A stretch of DNA of 64,000 nt from assembly GCA_047967505.1 (NCBI GenBank), contig CM106538.1. The stretch is one strand, 5' to 3'. The notes below the pieces were generated by a model that saw only the letters and a list, made by a program, of their open reading frames with translations, was not told the DNA's origin and did not search any database. Source of the stretch: Dipteris shenzhenensis. Lineage: Eukaryota > Polypodiophyta > Polypodiopsida > Gleicheniales. Shown one piece after another: positions 44,620 through 54,910 of the stretch. Each line of letters starts with the position of its first letter. The first letter of the stretch is position 1. A program made the position numbers and the translations under genes.

Positions 44620-47600
44620 CTAGAAATAAGCCATGAAATGCCTATTTTCAATAATATTTGTGGAGTTTCCTTTTCTGAGGAGATCCTCAAATAAATATCC
44701 CATCCTGCACAAGGTGACCTCCCAACCTGTAGGTAGCAAATTCTCAATCATGGTAAGCAAGAGACTCCCACTTTTTGCAGGACTTCCATAGTTGTTTTTT
44801 TGATAATGTATGGACCTGGGAATATCTTGCTCTTCTAGCATCAATCTCAAATTATTTGAATTCCCTCTTATGTTCTTTTGTAAGGAGTGATCAGGGTTGG
44901 GGCTCCGCATACACAAAAAGAACGATTCAAGAGATTGAATCGCTCTGCCACATTCTCTCTTGCCTCTCTTTGCTGCATGAACACCACTATAGATCTTCAA
45001 ATCTGATGAATATGCTCGCTCTAGAGTAACCTGCATGGCTTCTTTGTCTTTTTTATCAACAAAAATGACAATGTTGCAAATCGCCACTTTGCTAATGGTG
45101 GTATATACTATTCTATCAATGAAGTTATGGATATCATCGCTAGAAACTTCATTGATAAAGAATAGTTGTGGCTTATCCCATGCTGACTCATTCTTGAAGA
45201 AGTCATCTTCTAAGACTCCCTTGAAGTTCACAAGCTTTCCAGACTCTGCTGTAACCTCTATATTGAATTGAAAGCTTTGGTGCATATCTATCGGCATCCT
45301 TATCTCGCTGATTAATCTTTCCACATATGCAACCACCTGTTGTGGGATTTCTTTTCTCATATAAGAGGTTACTATTTTCGGCCCATCTTCATCCTTTTTA
45401 ATCCACCTGTTTGCCCATAGCTTTACCTTGGGTGTTGACAAAGAAGCTATATGCTTCACTACATTATAGTCAATGTTACAATGAGCAAGTGGAATTTGTT
45501 TCTCTGACAGCAAATACTTAATGGCACTATGCACTGCATCACGCCTCACTTGTACATTGATGCATTCTTCCATGCAGTGGTCTTTGTCTTTTTTTCCAAA
45601 AAACCATTCTTTCTTTAAAATTTTTGGTGCTGCCATGGATGCATACTTATCACGTAAGTACTTTATAGGCCTCCACATCCTTGCCATCAACTCCTTCTTA
45701 TCCATTACCTTTGACTTAGCGGAGATAAACAAAGGAGCTTCACAGGTCAGTTGTCCACGCTCACAAGCAATGCACGTTTCAAGCATCTCATTGAACACTT
45801 CAGCAGGACGAAATATGATAGAAGTGTAGTCGGCATATCTGTCCCTCAGCACCTTGAGGCTTGTCATACTTTCTTCTGACTCTTGAGTTCCCCTAGGCAC
45901 AACTGCACTCAAAGAAGTATAGAAAGTCGTGAGTGTGTCGGCATCTACTTTTGTGACCTTTTGCTTCAAATCAGGATTTGGTGAACCAAATGTTGTCCAT
46001 ATAACCCTCGCCTTCTGTAAGACCTCTGATGTTGAGGATATCTTATGTTTTCCATGGACATACTAATTAAGTGTTTCGGACTCAATCAAATACTTGATCT
46101 CATGCTTGAATATACAGATTGTTGCAGGATAATAATGGAATGAACTTATCTTTGCAAATTGTTCTGGAGTGAGTCTTTTGCCCTCCTTTGCTTCCCTTGC
46201 GATCTGATTACAAGCATAAGCCCAATGTTGACCATCAATGGGCTAGAATCTGCAATGAAGGAGGAATTCCTTCTTTACTTCCTTTAGCATATTCTCACCT
46301 TGTGCCTCTTTGCCTTGTTCATGTGGAATATTTTTAAGAGTGTCTTTAAAGAATTGACTGAAGGTTTTCTCAAAATGTATAGGCCCTGTAAATGTTATTT
46401 GATCCAAAAAACTATTTTTGGTTGGACAAAACATTATTGGGTGCAAGACCACATTGCTTGCCACAGGTTTCTTACCATCTCTCAAAGCCTCGTATATTTG
46501 CATTGCATAGAATATATCAAGGCTTCGGCTATTAGTAAAGAGAGCTGCAGCTTCCATATCTTTGGCATTCACAAACCACGTCCTTTGACCCCAGATATAT
46601 CCCACATCATCATCTATAACTGCTTCATTAAGATGCAGATTAAGATTTTTGATTGATGTGAGTTCATCCTGATCATCTTCAGCCTCAGGTTCTGAGTCTT
46701 CTTCATCTTTCTCTTTTTTTAACCATTTTTCATCCACATTATCTTTGTCTACAGTGGGACGATGTCTTTTTTTACTACTTGGAACCGTGGCTCTTGTAGT
46801 ACTAGCCTTTTGCATTTCACGTCGTGGTTTGCTAGTAAGAGCTTCTAGCATAACTGCAGTGGATCAACCTTGATCTTCTTCAATTTTTTTAAATTCCCAT
46901 GCACTCAAGGCTTGTTTTTCATCATCCTTAGTTACATCCACCATTTCTTGCACTAGAAGTTTGTGCTCATGTTCTACACATTTGTGACTGTGTGCCTGTT
47001 CTTCTTGTCCCTGCATCGAAGTCTGAGCTTTTTGATCTCCTTCATGCGAAACTCCTTGAATATGAGGAGCATATTTTGCATCCTGAAAGTATTCAAACAT
47101 TATCTTTGCATGCATCCTTTTTGCCACCACACTAGGAAATTGCTCCCAAGTATATGAAAGAGTCTCCAATGCACTTTGCAACTCTAGAAACTTTGATGGT
47201 TGAGGAGGAGGCATCACAAAGGGTCTTTGAGTCTCTCCTTGACACAATAAAATGAATACCGCCAACTTCAAGATCTGAACTCTTTGTTAAAATATCCATA
47301 AAGGTGTCTTTTTGCTGTATTATTATGCCTACCACAAGGCTTGAAGTCATATCTTTTTTGAAGAAAGTAGCATCCCATGGATCTTCAACACCATTGAACT
47401 CCCTTTTTGACATAAGTAGAAAGAGTCTCTTTTCCTTTTGATGAAGAAACCAAGCTCTTCTACCCATGTGATATCGAGTCCACCTACAAAAGCCATTGGG
47501 ACTATATTCCTTTCCTTTGAAATTCAAAGTGACATCAGAAACCCATTCTCTGATCTCAAAGTCATTTAGGATAGCCATCACATTAGCTGATTGCTCCATA

Positions 47601-47692
47601 ATCCTATAAGAAAAAATAATGAAGAATTTAGATACATACAAGTAAAGTACAATATACAACCCTTGATACAATAAATGTGGGAAATAGCCCAA
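44620..47692 (-). pseudogene. Unknown large protein, one frame broken by three stops
   Basis: From 47271 to 44620 one frame of about 880 codons runs through three in-frame stops only: TGA at 46864-46866, TAG at 46243-46245 and TAG at 46063-46065. The sense on both sides of each is coherent. A further upstream piece (47692-47200) starting MEQSANVMAILNDFEIREW needs one frame change near 47265. Visible parts: FCRWTRYHMGRRAWFLHQKE, a charged KK/EEDE-rich region (46800-46660), VGYIWGQRTWFVN, then PIDGQHWAYACNQIA directly after the second stop, and a 449-residue C-terminal half with no domain I know. DGQH recalls the DGQHR/ParB-like motif, but this is a weak hint. It lies immediately upstream of the Ulp1-like units on the same strand and may belong to the same element. 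Confidence 0.6.
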
Positions 47693-48300
47693 AAGGCTTT
47701 ACAAGGCTTCATATGGCAATAAATGTGGGAAATAGCCTAAAAGGCTTTACAAGGCTTAAATATTTGTACAAATGTAAAAAAATTAGCCAATAAAGCTTTA
47801 CAAGTAATATAAAATGTCATCTAGTGATAAAGCTTCAATCTTCGTGAAGACATGTAATCCGTCCATCCATTGATTTGCCCTCTAGTCATAAAGCTTCAAT
47901 CTTCGTGATGACATGTAATCTGTCCATCCATTGATATCTGTGCACTGATACCCAACTGATGCAATCTATCCATTAAAAACTATTCCACTGATATCCACTT
48001 ATGCAGCCTATATGATATCCACTTATGCAGCCCACTGATACTCGTTAAATAGTGAATGGTCGGGATGGTCGGGTTTATTACAAGGCGCTTCATATGATAA
48101 ATAAATGTAAAAAATAGCATAGAAGGCTTTACAAGGGTCTTTATGACAATAAAGGAGCTTAAATATTTATACAAATGCAATAAAAATAACGAATAATCAT
48201 CAAGCTCTAATATGTCCCATGACATGTAATCTGTCCACTGATATATGCAATCTGTCCACTGATATCTGCTCATGCAATCTGCCTACTGATAAACTTCTTG
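47693..48300. repeat. Short tandem duplications
   Basis: A ~60-bp unit (AAGCTTCAATCTTCGTGA...) is present twice at about 47820-47945. A ~37-bp unit GGGAAATAGCCCAAAAGGC is repeated around 47680 and 47725. CTGATATCCACTTATGCAGC and AATCTGTCCACTGATAT repeat near 47990-48290. No gene. Confidence 0.6.
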
Positions 48301-48769
48301 GTAAATGGTAAAAGGTCTTATTTAATAGCATGTTATGAGTGTTAAACCGCATGTGAGCAAAGGGACTGACAATGATTAGGAACTAGTTAGAAAAATTTGA
48401 GCATGGCTTCAATTGGCAACTTGGAGAATTGTCTCTCCTCTAAGGCAATCTAATCTATGCTAAACTATGCTAGACCAATTGTCGAAGCGAAGAAAAGCAA
48501 TAAATAATTTCTTTTTCTGTGTTCATTTTAATGTGCTAGGGTTTAAGAGGCTTAAATATGTAAAAGAAGGGGTTGTGATGTAGAGGCTAAACCTGCATGT
48601 GAGATAAATGAAGAACAAGTATCTGAAGAAAAGTTAACATTTTTCAATTTAAAAGATGAATATATATATAAATATTATCTCACCTTCAAAATAAACCATA
48701 AATTCACTCTTTTATAATTTTTTAAAAGTATAATATAAAACATGTAAATATATAAAACTCTCTTTACTT
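48301..48769. other. AT-rich DNA, nothing recognised
   Basis: No repeat shared with the rest of the window and no convincing ORF. It could hold the upstream region of the minus-strand gene at 44620-47692. Confidence 0.3.
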
Positions 48770-48951
48770 TCTCTCTCTCTCTCTTGACTCCTAAATCTCT
48801 CTGTAGCCATAGTCAAGACACCTTATTCTCTCTCTTAATCTCTCTCTCTCTCTCTCTCTCTGACAACTCTTATGTGTTTTCCTCTCTATCCTCATCCCAC
48901 TTATTCTTTCTCTCCCTCCCTCTAGCACAGAAGTTTCATTCCTCCCTCTCT

Positions 48952-49018
<67 letters not shown>

Positions 49019-49050
49019 TCTCTCTTTCTCTCTCCCTAAGTCTCCCTCTT

Positions 49051-49086
<36 letters not shown>

Positions 49087-49185
49087 TCTCCTCTCGCCAC
49101 GTTTCATTCTGATAAACATCTCTCTCTCTCTCCCTCTCTCTCCCTCTCTCTCTTTCTCTCTCTCTCCCTCTCTCTCTTTCCCTAA
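48770..49185. repeat. CT microsatellite
   Basis: Long (CT)n runs with CCCT and TTTC interruptions. Long open frames on both strands (Ser/Leu and Arg/Glu) are compositional artefacts. Confidence 0.95.
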
Positions 49186-51900
49186 CCCATCCGATAAGTA
49201 CTTGGTCAGATAACACACCTAATGGTGTGTTTTTTTACGGATGTGCATATCATTAAGGAAAAAATGGTGTATAATGCGTGATCGACCATGCAAATCATAT
49301 CCGATGGTGACAATACTTTGCATGCATCTCAACCTAGTTGAAACGGACTTGTGTGCAAACTAGAGCCCCCATCTGATAAGTACTTGTTTGAATAATACAC
49401 CTAGGACCATGTTTTTTCATGGTTGTGCATGACACTAAGGCAAAAACGGTGTTTTATGCTTGATTGACAATGCAAAGCATATCCGATGGGCACAATACTT
49501 TTCACACACCTTCAACTAGGTAGAATCGACTTACATGCAAAGTGGCACGCCCATCCCATAAGTGCTTGATCGGATAACATACCTAGTAGCGTGTTTTTTT
49601 ACAGATGTGCATGACACTAGAGTAAAAATAGTATTTAATTCTCGATCGACCATGCAAAGGATATCCGATAGCACAACACTTTTTGTACACCTCAACCTAG
49701 GTGGTATTGAAATGTTCTCAAAGAGACACACCCATCCGATAAGTACTTGGTTAGATAACACACCTAAGGGTGTGTTTTTTTGTGGATGTGCATATCACTA
49801 GGGAAAAAATGGTGTATAATGTGTGATCGACCATGCAAAGCATATTCGATGGTGACAATACTTTGCACTCATCTCAACCTAGTTGAAACGGACTTGTGTG
49901 AAAACTGGAGCCCCCATCCGATAAGTACTAGTTGAATAACACACCTAGGACCGTGTTTTTTCATGGTTGTGCATGACACTAAGGCAAAAATGGTGCTTTA
50001 TGCTTGATTGACAATGCAAAGCATATTCGATGGGCACAATACTTTGTACACACCTTCAACTAGGTGGAATTGACTTACATGCAAAGTGGCATGCCCATCC
50101 CATAAGTGCTTGATCGGATAACATACCTAGCAGCGTGTTTTTTTACGGATGTACATGACACTAGAGTAAAAATAGTATTTAATGCTCGATCGACCATGAA
50201 AATGATATCCGATGGGCACAAAACTTTTCGTATGCCTCAACCTAGGTGGTATTGAAATGTTCTCAAAGAGGCACACCCATCCGATAAGTACTTGGTCAGA
50301 TAACACACCTAAGGGCGTGTTTTTTTGCGGATGTCCATATCACTAGGGAAAAAATGGTATACAATGCGTGATCAACCATGCAAAGCATATCCGATGGTGA
50401 TAATACTTTGCGTGCACCTCAAACTAGTTGAAATGGACTTGTGTGCAAAGTGGAGCCCCCATCCGATAAGTACTTGTTTAATTAACACACTTAGGACCGT
50501 GTTTTTTCATGGTTGTGCATGTAACTAAGGCAAAAACGATATTTTATGCTTGATCGACAATGCAAAGCATATCCGATGGGCACAATACTTTGCACACACC
50601 TTCAACTAGGTGGCATGGAAAGTGGCATTCCCATCGCATAAGTGCTTGATCGGATAACACACCTAGCAGCGTGTTTTTTTACAGATGTGCATGACACTAA
50701 GGTAAAAATGGTAGTAAAAATGGTATTTAATGCTTGATCGACCATGCAAAGCATATCGAATGGGCACAATACTTTTCCTATACCTCAAGTTAGGTGGTAT
50801 TGAAATGTTCTCAAAGAGGCACACCCATCCGATAAGTACTTGGTTAGATAACATACCTAAGGGCGTGTTTTTTTGCGGATGTGCATACCACTAGGGAAAA
50901 AACGGTGTATAATGCATGATCCACCATGCAAATTATATCCGATGGTGACAATACTTTGCACACACCTCAATGTAGTTGAAACGGACTTGCGTGCAAAGTG
51001 GATCCCCCATCCGATAAGTACTAGTTTGAATAACACACCTAGGATCGTGTTTTTTCATGGTTGTACATGACACTAAGGCAAAAATGGTGTTTTATGCTTG
51101 ATCGACAATGCAAAGCATATCCGATGGGCACAATACTTTGCACACACCTTCAACTAGGTGGAATCGACTTACATGCAAAGTGGCACACCCATCCCATAAG
51201 TGCTTGATCGGATAACATACCTAGCAGCGTGTTTTTTTACGGATGTGCATGACACTAGAGCAAAAATAGTATTTAATGCTCGATCAACCATGCAAAGGAT
51301 AAGCATATCTGATGGGCACAACACTTTTTGTACACCTCAACCTAGGTGGTATTGAAATGTTCTCAAAGAGGCACACCCATCCGATAAGTACTTAGTCAGA
51401 TAACACACCTAAGGGCGTGTTTTTTTGCAAATGTTCATATCACTAGGGGAAAAATGGTGTATAATGCGTGATCGACCATGCAAAGCATATCCGATGGTGA
51501 CAATACTTTGCACGCATCTCAACCTAGTTGAAACGGACTTGCGTGAAAAGTGGAGCCCCCATCCAATAAGTACTTGTTTGATTAACACACTTAGGACCGT
51601 GTTTTTTTATGGTTGTGCATAACACTAAGGCAAAAACGGTGTTTTATGCTTGATCGAGAATGCAAAGCATATCCGATGGGCACAAGACTTTGCACACACC
51701 CTCAACTTGGTGGAATTGACTTACATGCAAAGTGGCACATGCATCCCATTAGTGCGCTTGATTGGATAACATACTTAGTAGGGTCATGCTTTTTTACGGA
51801 TGTGCATGACACTAGAGCAAAAATAGTATTTAATGCTCGATCGACCATGCAAAGGATAACTTGGCATGTCCATCTAATGAGTACTTTATCGGATAACTTC
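49186..51900. repeat. ~180-bp satellite, array 3, trimeric higher-order repeat
   Basis: Three monomer types alternate. One carries TAAGGGTGTGTTTTTTTGCGG-like sequence, one TAGGACCGTGTTTTTTCATGG, and one TAGCAGCGTGTTTTTTTACGG. The full trimer, marked by CCATCCGATAAGTACTTGG, recurs at about 49190, 49733, 50277, 50825 and 51377, about 545 bp apart; copies of a trimer match each other better than neighbouring monomers do. Orientation is opposite to arrays 1 and 2. Monomers of ~180 bp in such arrays are typical of plant centromeric or pericentromeric satellites. Confidence 0.85.
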
Positions 51901-51984
51901 TCCCACCAATAAATTAAGTACTAATTAAAAATTATAATAAATGAGTAGATTATTAAAAAGAGACTAATATTTATGTAATTGTTG
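51901..51984. other. Spacer between satellite and X
   Basis: Short AT-rich stretch with TTGCGAAGCTTGC tandem copy at its right edge. Confidence 0.3.
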
Positions 51985-52309
51985 CTACTGCAGCTTGCTT
52001 GCGAAGCTTGCTTGCGAAGGACTCTCACAAAGGAGATGGCTATAGATTTTGTTCCAGGGATGGATGTGATTTTATGTAGCAAAAGAGAAGTAGTTGCATT
52101 TGCTACAATCCATGATAGTGATCCCAATTCAGTTTGCCACTTTCGAAGACTTGGCGAAGATAAGGTGGTAGTTATTGTATCAAAGATTCTTAGCGCACAT
52201 GTTGAGCTAAAGTATAAATGTGGAGATATGGAAACACTTGGAGATGTTATGCCCTACAATACATCCAACAAATCATTTATAGCATGGGACAAAGATGAGA
52301 GTTATGCAA
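51985..52309 (+). pseudogene. X-family repeat ORF, best-preserved 5' part
   Basis: An open frame from about 51980 to the CACTA-2 end reads MAIDFVPGMDVILCSKREVV ... DKVVVIVSKILSAHVELKYK ... GDMETLGDVMPYNTSNKSFI ... AWDKDESY. Positions that are stops or shifts in the copies at 30690 and 38890 (for example after HVEL and MP) are sense here. It is cut at 52309 by CACTA-2, with CAA (52307-52309) as the likely 3-bp duplication. Function unknown. Confidence 0.5.
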
Positions 52310-52580
52310 CACTACAAGGCATAGGCCATTTTCCGACGGAAATACCGACGCTTTTTACATTAAAATTTTTTTTTTTCATGGGCGCAAAGGTCGCTATAAA
52401 AGTCGCTAAAAGCATCAGAAAAGGAGCGTCGCTATAAACCGTCGCTATATAGCGACGCTGTTAATCGTCGCTATATAGCAACGATGCAAACGTCGCTATA
52501 TAGCGACACTGTTAATCGTTGCTATATAGCGACACTGGTAAACGTCGCTATATAGCGACGATTAACAGAAGTAAAAAAAA
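52310..52580. promoter_or_regulatory. CACTA-2 terminal and subterminal repeats
   Basis: Terminus CACTACAAGG then CCGACG motifs and five to six GTCGCTATATAGCGAC-type palindromes (52440-52562), some with one substitution (for example ATAGCAACG). Near-identical to 21469-21740. Confidence 0.75.
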
Positions 52581-52832
52581 AGGGTTAGTGGGGCTAAACA
52601 GGGCTTCCTTTGGCCTTGTTTAGCCCCACTAATCCTTTTTTTTTTTGGTAATTACAAAAGAAAGTTTTTTATAACAAAATTTCTCTTGCTTGCAGGGTGA
52701 TACAAAATTGTTCTTGTGAAATGATGAGGAAAAAATGCATATACATATACAATAGTGTTTGTAACAAAATTACCCTGTGAAAGGGCGATACAAAATTGCT
52801 CAAACGAGCGGATATACAAAATGCTACTACCA

Positions 52833-54393
52833 CTACTCATTCGAATCCGAATCATCTTTGTCTTGATGGCCTATTCCTTGGTCCTCGACACCTGTGTCTT
52901 CTCCCTCATCCTCGGCACCTGCGTCCGATCCTTGCCCCTGTTGATTGCTCGCCTCCTATGATGGGATGCTTGAGCTTTGACCCTAAGAGTGAACCATATA
53001 AATTGAAAATTAGATTGGAACTTAAATTAAAAAGTGAGATTACAAGTAGGAGTAAACTTATACCGTGCGAGCAGCCACCTCAGCCCAATCGACTGTCGCT
53101 CCCATTGCCTCTTGCTCAATGAACCACGGCTTTGTTCCTATCCAAAATGCACGCCGCGTCTCTGCATCCGTAGGAAGATGACCCATCATAGCTTGCTGTG
53201 GATCCAATTTACGAGAGTTAGAGTTAGCTAAAGTGCATGTAATATGTAAGTAAAACAAATAGAACAATACATTAAATGGGAAGAAGTAGACTTACCACGG
53301 TTGCCTCGAACGCATACCGTCCGCCTGCACCAAAGTGCGAAGTACCTACGATGTCCAGCCGTCTCTTCACAGCCCTCCTCTGACCCTCGAACATTTTGGG
53401 ATGGTCCCTATGTTGCTTCTTGAAGTACTTCCAATCAGCTTTGTCTGCCCAGCTGGGTTTAGCCAACCCCTTTGTAATGGAAGTACGCAAGGTTGATCTA
53501 CGATGCTTTAGGACCAAACCCATGCGCTCAAGCATATAATTGTCATTAAACTCCACATTTGGCAGATTAGGGTATCTTTGTTTTAACTCATCGATCACTG
53601 CCTGCTTCTTTTGGGCATCTTGATACCGCCAATCAGTATTTATGCCGCTCTTGAAGTGATGACTCATCAGCCTCCTCATGGCGGCCATCACTGCTTTGCC
53701 CTTTTTGTCTTCTATTATCTCTCCGGTAGATGTGATTTGATAGGAGAGATCCCCTGATGAGTAAGGGGGACTGACGGTAGCAGAGTCTGAAGGAGTGGAA
53801 GCTACGCGACCGCTTCCACATCGAGGAGTAGCAGTGGGAGTAGGAGAGGGAAAGGGACCTGACTGATACTGTGTCTCCGGACCAAGTGGAGACCTAAAGG
53901 AGCATGAGTGTGCTGACTCATCTACATCTCCTGAGTCAGCACAACATGAGCCACCCATCCTACTCTTCCTTCCCTTGTGGGAGGCATGCACAGGTGATGA
54001 TCCCACGGTCGAAGGGGCGCGAGGGGATGGCTGGGCAGTACATCCACCCATCGGTGTAGGGGAAGGAATTGCGGAGGTCCTTTGAGAGAGCAGAGAGAAG
54101 AATCTCACTACCTCCTCATCACTCATCTGCATTACAAACTCGTCGGGAGTTCCGACAAAGCCATGCGCAGCTAGCAAAGGAGTTCCCCGAGGGGTAGTCG
54201 CAGTGCTACGTGGAAGAGGGGTCGGACCAGGGGTAGTCGCAGTGCTAGGACCGAGAGGAGTCGGACCAGGGATAGTCCTCGGGGTAGTCGCCTGAGAGGA
54301 ATCAAAGTCCTCTGGAGCATATAGATCGTGAGCTCTCCTCCTGCGAGGCTGTCCGTACTCGTCAGATGAGCGACGTGATCCCATGTCTAACAT
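52833..54393 (-). pseudogene. CACTA second gene (Transposase_24/tnpA-like), nearly intact
   Basis: Predicted exons 54393-53296, 53195-53064 and 52982-52833 with GT-AG introns, all in phase 0, giving 460 codons including the final stop. The only break seen is TAG at 52956-52958 (TCG in CACTA-1), which would remove the last 42 acidic, Gln/Asp-rich residues. Features: Arg-rich start (MLDMGSRRSSDEYGQPRRRR), Pro/Thr-rich repeats (TTPRTIPGPTPLGPSTA, three times), Ser/Pro-rich middle, then an all-helical DNA-binding-like block MGLVLKHRRSTLRTS ... DWKYFKKQHRDHPKMF ... HFGAGGRYAF that resembles plant Ptta/En/Spm Transposase_24 proteins. Expected role: binding subterminal repeats and assisting TNP2. 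It is divergent from tnp2, unlike the single transcript of maize Spm. Confidence 0.7.
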
Positions 54394-54468
54394 AGACACA
54401 AACACGAAAACAGAAAACAAAAAACAAACATAAGCATTCTCATAGGCATAGGCATAGGCAAGAAGAAA

Positions 54469-54714
54469 CTCGGGGGGGTCACTCATCATATGTAATCCTA
54501 TCACGTGAGTTCAACAGAAGGATAATTTTTATTTCTAAAATTTACATAAATAAATATACATAAGGGACTATTTAAAATAGTTTTGGGAAAAATTTACAGA
54601 TTTGTATAGAAAAGGGGTACATTTTATTAATGAAAAATTTACAGATAAGGGATTTTAGAAATAGGCCTTGAACGCACGTGGTATAGAGGGTTTATACATA
54701 GTGACCCCCCTGAG
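54469..54714. mobile_element. MITE-1, hAT-like, 246 bp
   Basis: Terminal inverted repeats CTCGGGGGGGTCAC and GTGACCCCCCTGAG. The flanks are AGAAGAAA on both sides (54461-54468 and 54715-54722); CACTA-1 has a single AGAAGAAA at the same place (about 23610). An 8-bp duplication and short terminal repeats are hAT hallmarks. No coding capacity. It is ~95% like MITE-2 by eye. Confidence 0.85.
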
Positions 54715-54910
54715 AGAAGAAAGAAGAGGGAAAGGAAAGAAGAGGGAAAGGAAAGAGGGAAAGAAGAGGGAAAGGAAAGAGGGAAAGAAGATGGAAAGGA
54801 AAGAAAAGAATAAGAATGAGGAAATAGAGAATGAGAGAAGGGGGAAATAGAGAAGGGGAAAGAGATGAGGGAAAATAGAGAAGGAGAGAAGGGGGAAATG
54901 AGAGAAGGGG
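54715..54910. other. Purine-rich spacer of CACTA-2
   Basis: GGAAAGAAGAGGGAAAG runs as in 23620-23820. Confidence 0.5.

Noticed and set aside
46200-46260. DGQHR-type (ParB-like) domain assignment
   Set aside because: Only DGQH with flanking hydrophobics can be seen; too little for a domain call without a profile search.
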